DNA of 29,375 bases from a virus: IMG/VR virus record IMGVR_UViG_3300017987_000273, positions 1 through 29,375 of that record, one strand, 5' to 3'. Both the position numbers and the translations under genes were made by a program. The notes under the pieces were generated by a model. The model worked only from the letters and a program-made list of their open reading frames with translations. It ran no database searches and was not told where the DNA came from. Positions 1 through 9,600 of this stretch are shown here, one piece after another. The first letter of the stretch is position 1; each line of letters opens with the position of its first letter.

Positions 1-671
1 CCCGTGTTCGCGGTTGCTTGTGCTGCGTCGGCGGCGAGCTTGGCTGCGTAGGCATCGGTGACCTCGACGCAGCGGAACTGGTCGAAGTAGTAGATGTCCC
101 CGACAGGAATGTATTGACGCACGTCGATACGTGGCCGGATGGTCACCGCTCCCTCAGGCACCGTCACATACCCGGCGAGTTTGTACCAGTTGCTGGAGCC
201 GATCTGCGTGGGGCCTTTTTCGTTGACGATGATGGCGTTTGCGCCGTCGAAGTAAGCGATGAGGACGATGTTGGAGCTTGATGCGGTTAAGGCGTTGCTT
301 GGGTGTCCTTTGACCCAGATCTCCATGTAGAAAACTTGGCCGGGTAGTGCGGGGACGCCGAATGATCCAGTGGTGTTGGTTGTCCCGTACAGGGCGACGT
401 ACTGAGCGGTTGATAGGAACTTGGCTGAGTATGTGCCGGAATACTTCTGCTCGGTGGAGTAGGTGAAGTGGACGTTGCCCAGGTATTGCGTGGTGTCCTC
501 GAACCCGCCGTTCGTGGTGATGCTAGAGCCAGACAGAATCTTCTGATCTAACATTGTCTGCGCCGCAACAGCTTTCGCATCAGCCGTCGCCGCAGCCGAC
601 TGCGCCACAACAGCTTTACCGTCAGCCGTCGCCGCGTTCGTCACGCCCGTGTTCGCGGTCGCCTGTGCGGC
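1..671 (-). repeat. Direct repeat of the linker before adjacent binding modules
   Basis: Positions 1-26 and 646-671 share a near-identical start (cccgtgttcgcggt) and the same reading frame, 645 bp apart. Each lies in the Ala-rich linker that follows a jelly-roll-like module. The protein therefore seems built from a unit of about 215 residues, and another copy may lie beyond the left edge. Confidence 0.6.
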
Positions 672-3524
672 AACAGCTTTGCCGTCAGCGACATACCCCT
701 CGGTGACCCGGTAGAACCGCACGTTGTCTACGAAGTACACGTTCCCGGCAGGGGCTAGATGATGTGTGGCAATGAAGCTGTTAGGGGTTTCGTAGGCGTA
801 GTCGGGAGCCGTGATTGTGCCGGATATGAAGTGCCACTGGTCATCATGCAAACTGTTGAGGGCAGTGGGGCCGCAGCTACCGTTTGTCGTCGCGAGGCCA
901 CCGGAGCGGTTGAAGCCTTGCTGGAACCAAATGTTCTGCCCAGCAGGGGTTTCCGTGTTTGTCGATAAACCCTTCGCCCAAAACTCTATATAAAATATGT
1001 CGCCCGGTGAAACGGGGAACGCCTCGGTGCCGGTGTCGGTTACGGCTTGATTGATGAATCCGTAGTAGCTGCCGGTCTGGGTGATCTTCGCGGAATACGT
1101 TCCGGTTCGAGGTGATTCAGTTGAGCGGACTGCGTTGACACCAATGTATGTGTCGCGCTCAAAGTCACCGTTGGAAGCGATATTCGGGCCTGCCCCGATC
1201 CCAGCCTTGGCTAGTTCCTTAGCGACAGCAGCTTTCCCGTCGGCGGTCGCCGCGTTCACCAACGCAGTCGAGGACTGTGTTTCACCAGTGATAGCCGACG
1301 TGCGAACCACAGCGCCACGCTGACGAACATTCGACGGTGTCTTACCCGTCGCCGTCGTCGTCCCATCAAACGCATTAACCAGTTCATCCCAAGTGATCTG
1401 CAAATTCGTATTCGCAGTCCCAGCAGAAGAATTCGCGGTGTCAGCCGTCGACTGCGCCGTCGCCGCATTCGCCACCGCAGTCGACGCTGTACTCGACGCT
1501 GTTGTCGCAGTAGCGGTCACACTCGTCGCCGCTGTAGCAACCTGCGCCACAGTCTTATCCGCACCCGCAGTGCCAGTGAACGCCGCCCACAGATCAGACA
1601 GGAACGATCCAACCGTAGCGACACCGTCCATCACCACATCGACAAGCGAACCGATAGCAGCCGCCGGCGCGTTCAACAGGTTCCACAACAGCGTCCCCAA
1701 TTGGGATAACGCATCAGTAGCGTTCGCCGCCGCCGTGTTCGCCGTCGAGGACACCGACGCGGCAGCAGTGAACACATCATCAACCGACTTATCTGTCGGC
1801 AACACGCCACCAAACACGCCGTGCCAGAAGTTGTTCCACGCATCGGTCAGCCGCTCAACCCAACCCTGTTGCAGCAACCCAGTTTTCGTCAACGCCACAT
1901 CATCGAAATAGGCTTGCCCTGAGCTCATGCCGTTAGTGATCGCGATACGGACACGCAGCGAGGTCACGTCAGCGGGCACACTGTACTCGCCTGACAACTG
2001 TGTCCATGACGGCCGGGAGCCGGTAGCGATCATCGTCACCGCGGCCTGCTGCACAGTGCCCTGGAACGGGATAACGGACAGTATGATTGGCGAACCGGAG
2101 CCGGTGTAACCGTCGGTCTTGATCCACGCCGACAGCCGGATCTTATCGCCCTGCGCCGCCGGAATCGACTGGGTCGAATACAGTTCGTGCGCCCCGCCGT
2201 CTGCGCTGCACTTCAGGCAGCCGCCGGTGCCGGTGCGGCCCACAGCTTCCCATCCCCAATTGCTGTCGCCGTCGATAATGTCGGCTGCATCGAACCCGCC
2301 GGCAGTCAGTAGGTTTGGTTGATCGTTGCTGATGTTCGACAGCGGGATGACACCGAACAGCGCGGTGGAGATCTGGCCGATCAGGTTCTCCGCCGGTATC
2401 TTGTCGCCACGCCCCAGAAGGTTCGATGCCCACACACCCAACGCACCTACGTCGAGTTTGAACGCATCGCCGGTCAGGGCGGCGATAATCGGGCCGGTCA
2501 GGTTCTTCTCGATGAAAGTGCGGATATCGTTTAGCGGCAGTACGGTCAGGGCAATGCTCTCGATGCCGCCCAGGATGGCGTCGATAAGCGACTGGAATGT
2601 GAAATCGGGCAACCCAATCGAGTCGAACAGGCCAACGATGTTCGAGATCATGTCGAGGAACCCGGCGCGGACACCGTCAGCGATCCCGGCGAAGAAATCA
2701 ATGACCTGGCGCAGCACGTCGAGGAACCCGCTGCGGTCGACGAGGCCCATCAGGAAATCGAGGATGTCGCCCAACGCTGTCAGGACAGTGCCCAGCGCCC
2801 CGCCGCCGGCCGCTGCGAAGAAGTCGACCACCTGTCGCAGCACGTCGAGGAACCCGCTGCGGTCGATCAGGTCACCGAAGAAATTGATGATGTCGGTGAG
2901 TACCGTGAACACCACTTCGAGGCTGCCCTCAGTGATGTCCATGAAGAACTCGACAACAGCTTTCAGCACTGCGAGGAATGTGTCGAGGACGCCGTCGGTA
3001 ATGCCGCCGAAGAACTCGATGACCACCCGCAGGATCTCGAAGAAACCTGCCCGGTCGAGGATCTCCGCGAAGAACGTGATGACTTCCTCGAGCACCGTGA
3101 GGAATCCGCCTAGCCCTTCACCGACGCCCATGAAGAATTCGGTGACGATCTGGAGCACCTCAAGGAACCCGCTGCGGTCCAGCAGGTTACCGAAGAAATC
3201 GATAAGGTCACGCAGCACATCGTTGATGAGTGCATTCAGATCCGTTCCCCAACTATCAATCGCGGCCAGGACATCGGAGATGAATGTCCAATCTTCGATG
3301 GCGTCGAGCGGCAGGATCCGCCGGGCAAGTTCCTTCAGCAGGGTCAGGCCGAATGACTCCCCTGTGGGCATATCGCCCCAGAATCCGTCGCGGACAGCGG
3401 TGGCGCTGGCCCCGACGGGCGAGGTGAGGTCTGCGGTCCAGTCCTCTTCAGTTTTGGCGGCGAACGCCGCCAAACTGGTGTAGTTCGCTGCACCTTCGGG
3501 TGTGTCACCAACCGGGAATGTCAC
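1..3524 (-). CDS. Minor tail protein, modular, partial (C-terminus beyond left edge)
   Basis: The frame is open from a GTG at 3524 to the window edge, 1174 codons without a stop; I read the left third and spot-checked the rest codon by codon. The GTG overlaps the preceding stop as GTGA, which fixes the start. Residues about 80-300 are amphipathic helical repeats with the core DRSGFLDVLRQVIDFF, similar in style to tape measure repeats. Three jelly-roll, carbohydrate-binding-like modules follow at about 405-545, 780-940 and 1000-1155; the last two open with NGDFE or NGGFE and all end in a Y-F-x-D-x-V/F type strand, as in CBM_4_9-like folds. Ala/Thr-rich coiled-coil linkers such as AATADGKAVVAQ separate them. 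It follows the baseplate genes, where actinophages encode receptor-binding tail proteins. Adsorption to cell-envelope glycan is inferred; the fold assignment is by pattern only. Confidence 0.85.
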   Translation of the reverse strand, partial: MTFPVGDTPEGAANYTSLAAFAAKTEEDWTADLTSPVGASATAVRDGFWGDMPTGESFGLTLLKELARRILPLDAIEDWTFISDVLAAIDSWGTDLNALINDVLRDLIDFFGNLLDRSGFLEVLQIVTEFFMGVGEGLGGFLTVLEEVITFFAEILDRAGFFEILRVVIEFFGGITDGVLDTFLAVLKAVVEFFMDITEGSLEVVFTVLTDIINFFGDLIDRSGFLDVLRQVVDFFAAAGGGALGTVLTALGDILDFLMGLVDRSGFLDVLRQVIDFFAGIADGVRAGFLDMISNIVGLFDSIGLPDFTFQSLIDAILGGIESIALTVLPLNDIRTFIEKNLTGPIIAALTGDAFKLDVGALGVWASNLLGRGDKIPAENLIGQISTALFGVIPLSNISNDQPNLLTAGGFDAADIIDGDSNWGWEAVGRTGTGGCLKCSADGGAHELYSTQSIPAAQGDKIRLSAWIKTDGYTGSGSPIILSVIPFQGTVQQAAVTMIATGSRPSWTQLSGEYSVPADVTSLRVRIAITNGMSSGQAYFDDVALTKTGLLQQGWVERLTDAWNNFWHGVFGGVLPTDKSVDDVFTAAASVSSTANTAAANATDALSQLGTLLWNLLNAPAAAIGSLVDVVMDGVATVGSFLSDLWAAFTGTAGADKTVAQVATAATSVTATATTASSTASTAVANAATAQSTADTANSSAGTANTNLQITWDELVNAFDGTTTATGKTPSNVRQRGAVVRTSAITGETQSSTALVNAATADGKAAVAKELAKAGIGAGPNIASNGDFERDTYIGVNAVRSTESPRTGTYSAKITQTGSYYGFINQAVTDTGTEAFPVSPGDIFYIEFWAKGLSTNTETPAGQNIWFQQGFNRSGGLATTNGSCGPTALNSLHDDQWHFISGTITAPDYAYETPNSFIATHHLAPAGNVYFVDNVRFYRVTEGYVADGKAVAAQATANTGVTNAATADGKAVVAQSAAATADAKAVAAQTMLDQKILSGSSITTNGGFEDTTQYLGNVHFTYSTEQKYSGTYSAKFLSTAQYVALYGTTNTTGSFGVPALPGQVFYMEIWVKGHPSNALTASSSNIVLIAYFDGANAIIVNEKGPTQIGSSNWYKLAGYVTVPEGAVTIRPRIDVRQYIPVGDIYYFDQFRCVEVTDAYAAKLAADAAQATANT
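2640..3200 (-). repeat. Degenerate tandem repeats, partly 120 bp, in the minor tail gene
   Basis: Copies of a sequence encoding DRSGFLDVLRQVIDFF-like segments begin near 3181, 3061, 2869 and 2749, with weaker copies near 2989 and 2660. Several are spaced exactly 120 bp (40 residues). The 2749 and 2869 copies are almost identical in DNA, sharing cgaggaacccgctgcggtcg; the 3181 copy shares most of it. The rest are diverged, which suggests old duplication plus recent conversion. Confidence 0.75.
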
Positions 3525-3940
3525 AGCGTGCCCTCCCGGTGCATGCGGCCCAGACGTTCGAACAGTTCCGCCCGCTGCTGCTGCGTCAACTTGTTGATCG
3601 CTTCGTCGGCGGGATGCGCTGGCTCAGGATCAGGGTGGCTCAGTGGAACCCAGCGCCCCGGGGAGGTCATCCAGTGCGGCCCTGTAGCTGACGGGGCGAT
3701 CCACTTCTTCACCGGCTCAGCCACCGGCCGCGCCCCGCACTCCCACAGATGTTCACTGATCATCATGTTGTAGCTGACCGGAGCCGCCAGGGCGGCTCCG
3801 TTGACGCCGGGCAGCGCGACGAGCATCCACAGGAATGCCTCAGTCGGCTTGCCCGGGTCGCACCCTTCCCGTGTGGGGAACCCTGCGAAGCTGTAGTCGC
3901 TCAGGCTGCGGCCAGCCATGCCGATATTCGGGTTGATCAC
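3521..3940 (-). CDS. Small tail protein, 139 aa, DUF2744-like
   Basis: The chosen start is GTG at 3940, one base after the TGA of the preceding gene; an in-frame ATG at 3919 would remove seven residues. The protein contains GFPTREGCDPGKPTEAFLW near its N-terminus, a hydrophobic stretch, then SEHLWECGARP and HWMTSPGRWVPL, patterns I associate with the DUF2744 phage family found among actinophage minor tail genes. The C-terminus is a charged helix (LTQQQRAELFERLGRMHREG). No catalytic motif is visible. Its stop overlaps the next start as GTGA, so translation is probably coupled. A role in tail-tip assembly is inferred from position only. Confidence 0.8.
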   Translation of the reverse strand: MINPNIGMAGRSLSDYSFAGFPTREGCDPGKPTEAFLWMLVALPGVNGAALAAPVSYNMMISEHLWECGARPVAEPVKKWIAPSATGPHWMTSPGRWVPLSHPDPEPAHPADEAINKLTQQQRAELFERLGRMHREGTL

Positions 3941-3941
3941 G

Positions 3942-5699
3942 TCAGTACACTCCCAGATCACGCAGTGCGGCAATAATGTTCTCGATCTTCCCCCACGCCC
4001 GCTGCGCGGGATCCTGCAACGCACGGTCATCGCCAATGATCAGTTCGTACTCGACGAACGGATTCTCTTCATCCCACGCCATGTCGATGCGCCGGCAGCG
4101 GTCCATGTGGATGATGCCGCGAGGATCGTCTTTCAGGATGAACCCGATCCTGTCGTCGAGCCAGAAGTCCCCCAGTCCAGACGATCCCACCCTGAAGGGC
4201 GCACCGTCGACCACCGCCAGCTTTACGGAAACCGTTGTGCGCGTTGCCCAGTAGCCAGCGCGGAGCACCATCAGGGCCGCTATCGTGTATGCCTTATTGG
4301 CGCCCTCGGCCCACCACTCGAAGTAGCGGTCCCAGCCGCTGTGTTGCGCTCTCGCAGTTGACTTTACGCTCCAAAATGCCCCAAACACGTCCTCGTACAA
4401 CGGCTTTATGAGGGTGTCAACTGTGCCGCCCAATGACCCGATCTGGGCTATCCCGCCGATCACGTCAAACGCCGCCTGCACCGAAGCTGAGATCGCCTCA
4501 TTGATGCCCGGGGCGCTGTGCCCGCCGCAGTTCACCTGAACCCCTTTGGCGGGACTGACAATAACGTCACTGGTTTGGATCGCGGACTGCTCGCTTTCCT
4601 CATAGATGACGTAGGGCAGTTCTTTCTTCGTCAGCCTCAGCCCTGGCACGAAGTAGTCCTGCGGTATCGAGGTGTCCGCAATGATGTTGGTGGTCGAGTC
4701 GATGAAATCATCCGCGAATTCCGCTGCGCTGCGGACGATCCCGTCCCACCACCGCCCGCCGTGCGAGGTGCCGACGTACACGCCACTCTTATCAACTATG
4801 TCGATGAACAGTGCGCCGTTTCGCGGCTCGGTCGCTGGTTCGCCCTCCCGCGTCAACCATGGCGTCCCCTCCCATGGCAGTTCGTCGCCCGTGAGCCATC
4901 GCTCGCACACCACAGAGTATTCGCTGTCCTCCAGTAGCGTTTTCGCCATGTCATGCCACGTCTGCCACCTCGACGAGAGGACACCCCATATGGATCCGTT
5001 CAACAACTCAGAGATGAACGTCGTCGGCTTGACGATGCAATGCCACTGCGACTGGTCGAGTACGTCAAGGTATGACGCGAAGTCCAGTGGATCGTCGGGG
5101 ATTGTGATCAGCGGATTGTGCTCGCGAATGTGGGCGAAGTGCAGTGCTGTCTTCAGTATCCACGGTGTGGGTCCGGCCAGCACAAAGGAGCGTGGCGCCT
5201 GAATTATGGCTGGTAGGAACGGGTTTGACCATACCGAATACCATTTCAGGTTTTCGTAATCGTGAAGCCACGTTACCTCCAGCACTCGGGTGCCGTCCTC
5301 CAGTAGCTTCACCGCAGCCGAATCGAGCCGCCCGCCCCAGCGGGCACCCATATGGTCGACAGTGATATGCACCCCGCGCTTCTCACCCCGGTCGATACGG
5401 CCCTGCATATCGTGAATCCATTGCCCCACAGCAGTATCGAACGGAATCACCGTCTTACCAGGGCCACTGTCATTCGAAATCAAACTGAACTGCGCCGAAT
5501 ACTCCTGCGTCAGTTGATAATGCGGATCCCAATCACCATTCCAGATCATCACCACCGGCGGCTGCTGCCGCAACTTACGCTCAGCGCGGACCTGCTTACG
5601 CGTCTCAGACCAGATCTGGGCACACTGCGCCGCCAATGACGCAGACCCGTCCAACGCCACCGGGGTATAGTCGAGGACCGCCCTGTAATCGCTGCTCAC
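3942..5699 (-). CDS. Minor tail / baseplate protein (Gp37-like, Tal-type), 585 aa
   Basis: The start chosen is GTG at 5699, which overlaps the upstream TGA as GTGA. A longer GTG start at 5723 is open but would overlap the previous gene by 28 bases. The protein has the β-rich N-terminus of siphovirus baseplate hub proteins (LVLDY-like strands, then WNGDWDPHYQL) and many Trp/Asp motifs. It lacks an obvious lysin domain. Order tape measure, Dit, then this gene is the standard siphovirus tail-tip order, so it probably forms the hub that closes the tail tube and carries the receptor-binding proteins. It resembles the ReqiPepy6 Gp37-like family in position and size. Family assignment is moderate; structural role is strong from context. 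Confidence 0.85.
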   Translation of the reverse strand: MSSDYRAVLDYTPVALDGSASLAAQCAQIWSETRKQVRAERKLRQQPPVVMIWNGDWDPHYQLTQEYSAQFSLISNDSGPGKTVIPFDTAVGQWIHDMQGRIDRGEKRGVHITVDHMGARWGGRLDSAAVKLLEDGTRVLEVTWLHDYENLKWYSVWSNPFLPAIIQAPRSFVLAGPTPWILKTALHFAHIREHNPLITIPDDPLDFASYLDVLDQSQWHCIVKPTTFISELLNGSIWGVLSSRWQTWHDMAKTLLEDSEYSVVCERWLTGDELPWEGTPWLTREGEPATEPRNGALFIDIVDKSGVYVGTSHGGRWWDGIVRSAAEFADDFIDSTTNIIADTSIPQDYFVPGLRLTKKELPYVIYEESEQSAIQTSDVIVSPAKGVQVNCGGHSAPGINEAISASVQAAFDVIGGIAQIGSLGGTVDTLIKPLYEDVFGAFWSVKSTARAQHSGWDRYFEWWAEGANKAYTIAALMVLRAGYWATRTTVSVKLAVVDGAPFRVGSSGLGDFWLDDRIGFILKDDPRGIIHMDRCRRIDMAWDEENPFVEYELIIGDDRALQDPAQRAWGKIENIIAALRDLGVY

Positions 5700-6667
5700 T
5701 CCAGCCCCCACGGCCTCGACCACCGACGAGGCTGCACAAGCTGCGCCATCGCCCCACCCGCCGGCGCACCCGTGTAACTGATCGTCAAATTCTGCGGCTG
5801 CGTGTACGGCGGAACCACATGCTTAAACAGCTTCCCACCCAACAGCGGCAACATGTTCGTGTAGTGCAAGTCCCGCACCATCAAATCCTCGAGCCGATCC
5901 AGCGACACCACACAGCCACCCTGCGCCTCACCAACCGGAACCTCAATCTCGCGGGACGCGAACGTGCCACCCGGGGAGCGGTTATACTTCGGGCCACGCC
6001 ACGAAACATCAGGAACCTGCCATATCGCACGCGTCAGAATCCAACTGTGCTTCATCGGCTGATCAGTAGGATTCGACACCTCAATCTGTAACGTCGCACT
6101 CGATGACGCAGACGAAACCGTCGACACATGGTCCGGCTCATACCAAGACGGCTGCCCGGCCCGCAGCGGCAGAATCAAATTGAAGTACTGCTGCTGAATC
6201 GGATCAATATCAGAAGTGAATTGCGGTGTGTCATGCAGTAACACGTCGAGCATGCGCTCACCGGACTGCTCAGTGTCAACATGTAGCGTCGTCGGCTCAG
6301 GATCATCATCCCAAGGATCCTCCGCGTACTCGAAAATCTTTCGGAACGCGGACTCATTCTCTTCAGCGCTGGCGTCAGCGTCCTGCCCGGCCGCGAGCAG
6401 CGTCTGGGTAATGTGGAAACCTAGCATCACGTCGCGGTGCAGACGCTTCGTTGCGCGGTGCGTCGAGCCTTCCTGAAACGCTGAGCTCTTCCACGTTGTC
6501 TGGACCGGGGCGTCCCACAATCCCTGCACCTGGCCCTTGCCGTTCCAAACGCCCTGCGCCCCAGCGCCTTGCCCGTGCGTCACGAACGTACCACCGCCGC
6601 CCGTGATCCACATCTTATTGATCTTGCGGTCGAAGTAGTCGAGATCAGTGAGGAATGGTGTTGTCAC
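5696..6667 (-). CDS. Distal tail (Dit-like) minor tail protein, 323 aa
   Basis: The ATG at 6667 lies seven bases after the stop of the tape measure gene, with the downstream gene overlapping its stop. The N-terminus (PFLTDLDYFDRKINKMWITGG) and the central β-rich region with LQIEVSNPTDQPMKHSWILT are typical of actinophage minor tail proteins that sit directly after the tape measure. The late segment IEVPVGEAQGGCVVSLDRLEDL and the Pro-rich end fit a galectin-like or Dit-like ring protein joining tail tube and baseplate. The residue-level fold cannot be confirmed by eye. It acts in the virion tail tip; no enzymatic motif is seen. Confidence 0.85.
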   Translation of the reverse strand: MTTPFLTDLDYFDRKINKMWITGGGGTFVTHGQGAGAQGVWNGKGQVQGLWDAPVQTTWKSSAFQEGSTHRATKRLHRDVMLGFHITQTLLAAGQDADASAEENESAFRKIFEYAEDPWDDDPEPTTLHVDTEQSGERMLDVLLHDTPQFTSDIDPIQQQYFNLILPLRAGQPSWYEPDHVSTVSSASSSATLQIEVSNPTDQPMKHSWILTRAIWQVPDVSWRGPKYNRSPGGTFASREIEVPVGEAQGGCVVSLDRLEDLMVRDLHYTNMLPLLGGKLFKHVVPPYTQPQNLTISYTGAPAGGAMAQLVQPRRWSRPWGLE

Positions 6668-6674
6668 AGTTACC

Positions 6675-9600
6675 CTATGGCCTTCCCGCGTAGCGCATCA
6701 TCTGCAAGCGTTGACGAGAGTCCAACTCGCGCTGCATATTTGCCACATCCTGAACGTGAAGGTTTTCAATCCTGATACTATAATCGTTCGCTCCCACACC
6801 AGCGGTCTGCAAAGACTCTGTGGCACTGCTTAATACATCCCACTGCCCGGGTGAGAACACCGGCTCGGGTTGGCTGCCCAAGTTCACACCGATACCGCCG
6901 GGCGGCAGCATGCCGCCCTCGTCGAACACGCCGATCCGGCGAAGCCAATCCGACTGCCCGGCGGGCTGCTGAGGCTGCTGCTGCTGCGCCGCAGCGGCAC
7001 CCGACGTTGGTATGGGAGTTGTTGTCCCCCATGGATCCTTACCCGGCGGCGGGCCGGGATTCTGCCCTTGGCCCAACCCGTGCTGCGTGGCCTGCTGCGA
7101 ACCGCCCATGTTCGACGGCAGGAAATCCCAATGCTCACTCAGCCGCTGATCCCACTGATCCTGTGAAACACCCTGAGGCGGACTACCTTTCCGGTCCTGG
7201 GCGAGCATCGCCTCTTCAGTCGATGTGGTGCCAGTCGGCAAACCGCGCATCTGCGGCGCCATCGCCGTGTAGTCATAGCCCAGCCAGCGCGGAGCGCCCA
7301 GCGGAGTCAACTGTTCTACGAGGGAGTCAACTCCGATAGAGGCCATCTGAAAGCCATAGGACACACCACGTTTCGCGGCCTGCGTGCCGATACCGATAGC
7401 CCAGTTCGCGGCGGCGCCGGCCGCTGGAGCGCCAGCCGCACCGGCACCCATCGTCCCCGCCGCCACCCCAGCGGCAACAGCCTGTGACGCCATCTGGGCA
7501 CCGGAGTCAATCAACCCATTGATCGCCTCGGAACCCATGTTCAGCAGGCCAGCGGCGAACGAAGTCCCAGCCACACCAGTGCTGCCCGCACCCTCCGGTA
7601 TCCAGCCCTCAGTGCGGGCAACATCGCCCATGGCTGATGTGCCATAAGTTTGGCCGTCCACACCGGACTGACCGCCACCCATGGCGCCACCACCACTGCC
7701 GAATGACGTGTTCCCCCCGCCGGACCCGGCCGCACCCCAGCCCTGCGCCGCCAACCGCTGCACAGCCGGATCGTCTGCGGACACCGGGTAATACCAGTGC
7801 TCTTCGAACTGCTCATCGAGGGCACCAGTCGAACCGTTGAACACCACGCCGTCGCTACCGGACTCGACGTGGCTGCCATCCGGCATCGTCCCAGCCATAT
7901 GACTGGTGTCCATCGTCGGCCCCTTATGGACGCCGATATTGAAAGCGCCTGCCTTGTAGCCCTTCTTGAAGCCCATCGAGGCGAAGTCGCTGTGAGTGGT
8001 GAAGTGGCGCCCCGGGCCACGGCCGGTCATCACGCCCCAGTTCGCGGACAAGTAGCCCGAACAGTCGAAGCTGCCGCCGCCCTCCCCGGCGCCGCCCCAA
8101 TCGTATGGCTTGCCGGACTGGCCGTAGGCGTACCACAGTGCCGCCTCAACATCAGTGCCGCCGGCGGAACCGGATCCGCCGGAATCGGAACCGTACCCAA
8201 TCGAGGACAGCCAATCTTCGGTAGTCCTTTTCTTCCCGCCGCCGAACGGGTCGCCGCCGTCCTTGAACCCGGGCAGCACACCACGAAGGGCGCCGCTACG
8301 GGCCAGGGAACGCAACGATTCCACGCCACGATGCCCGCCCGCACCGGCCACCTCGCTGGCGCTCCACATGTGCTCGCCGTTCGACGCGAGGATCGGCACA
8401 CTGTCACTCGTCGCCGTCCCCGGGCCGCTGATCGAACCGCCCGTCGCCCTGCCCTGCGCGTTGCGGAGGATGTCGAGCGGTGTCGGGTCAGCCGCCGGGG
8501 CGGCAGGCGGTGGCCCACCGGCCACCGGCCCAACCGGCAGATAACCTTCGGCAGCCCGCTCAGCCGGATTGAGGGGCGGCGCGTCAGAAGCCATACGGGT
8601 CAGCAGGTTCGACGTGATCGTCAACTGCGACGGCACATTCGTCATCGAGTTGATGATGTCGCGCAACTGGCCCTTCACTTGGGCGTCCCCGGTGAGCGAA
8701 ATCTTCACCTGAGGCTTGCCATGCACCTCGATGTGTTCGATCTTCGCGCCCACCGACTCCAGCGCATTCTCAGCTTCTTCAGTCAGCGAATTGATGACGA
8801 TGTCCTGGCCCGGCGGCAGGGACTCCAGCAGGGCGGACACCGCAGCGATCTGCTGCGAGGCGTCATCTGTTTCGGCGTTGATCAGAGTCTGGATCGCTTC
8901 GGGGATATAGCCAAGCTGGGCGGCGTAATCCATCACCACCTCAATGTTGAGGCCATACTGCTCAGCGAGCCCCTTCAATGCCTGCTCGTTCTGCGCGAAC
9001 ACCGTCTCCATGTCGCCGCCGGCGCCAGCCACCTCAGCGGTAGCATCCTTGAGTTTCACGATCTGTTCGTGCAGCGCGGACCCGTTCTTCGTCTGCGTCG
9101 ACAACTGCCCGTTGGCGTCGAGCATCGAGTCGCCCCAGCCCTGCGTGGCGTCGAGTGTCTCCTGCGTCGAGTGCGAAAGGTCGCGCTGCACATCGTTATA
9201 CGTCTTTGTGGCCTTCAGCAGATCGGGCTGCTTACCGGCCAGCACATCCATCGCCGTCTTCAGCGCATTCGTTTTGTCGGCCGCAGTCGACGTTTCGTCC
9301 GCGAGGACAGCCATAGCTTCTTGCAGGGTCACGATCCCCGGCGTCAAGTTCGACGCAGCCTCACGGCTGTTGATGAACTCTTCGCGCAGCGGCTTGATCT
9401 GGTCGAGCAGTTCCGTTCCGCCGTCCGCCGCAGTGCGGAGCATCTGCTCCAGCCTTGACCATTCGCCGTCGGATCCGCGTACCGCGGCACCAACCTGATC
9501 GAAGTCGAGTTTGAGATCCTTCATCACCACGGCCATGCGCTCATGCGCTTCGGCTGTCTCTTGGATCTTGTAGGCGTCGAAGTCGCTGAACGGGCCGACG

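Noticed and set aside
2326-3483. Plus-strand open frame of 385 codons with repeated Ser/Arg/Asn segments
   Set aside because: The repeats come from the 120-bp repeats of the minor tail gene read in antisense; no ribosome-binding site and no recognisable domain.
7797-9458. Plus-strand open frame of 553 codons opposite the tape measure gene
   Set aside because: Arg/His/Leu-rich composition, no motif, antisense to an obvious tape measure gene.
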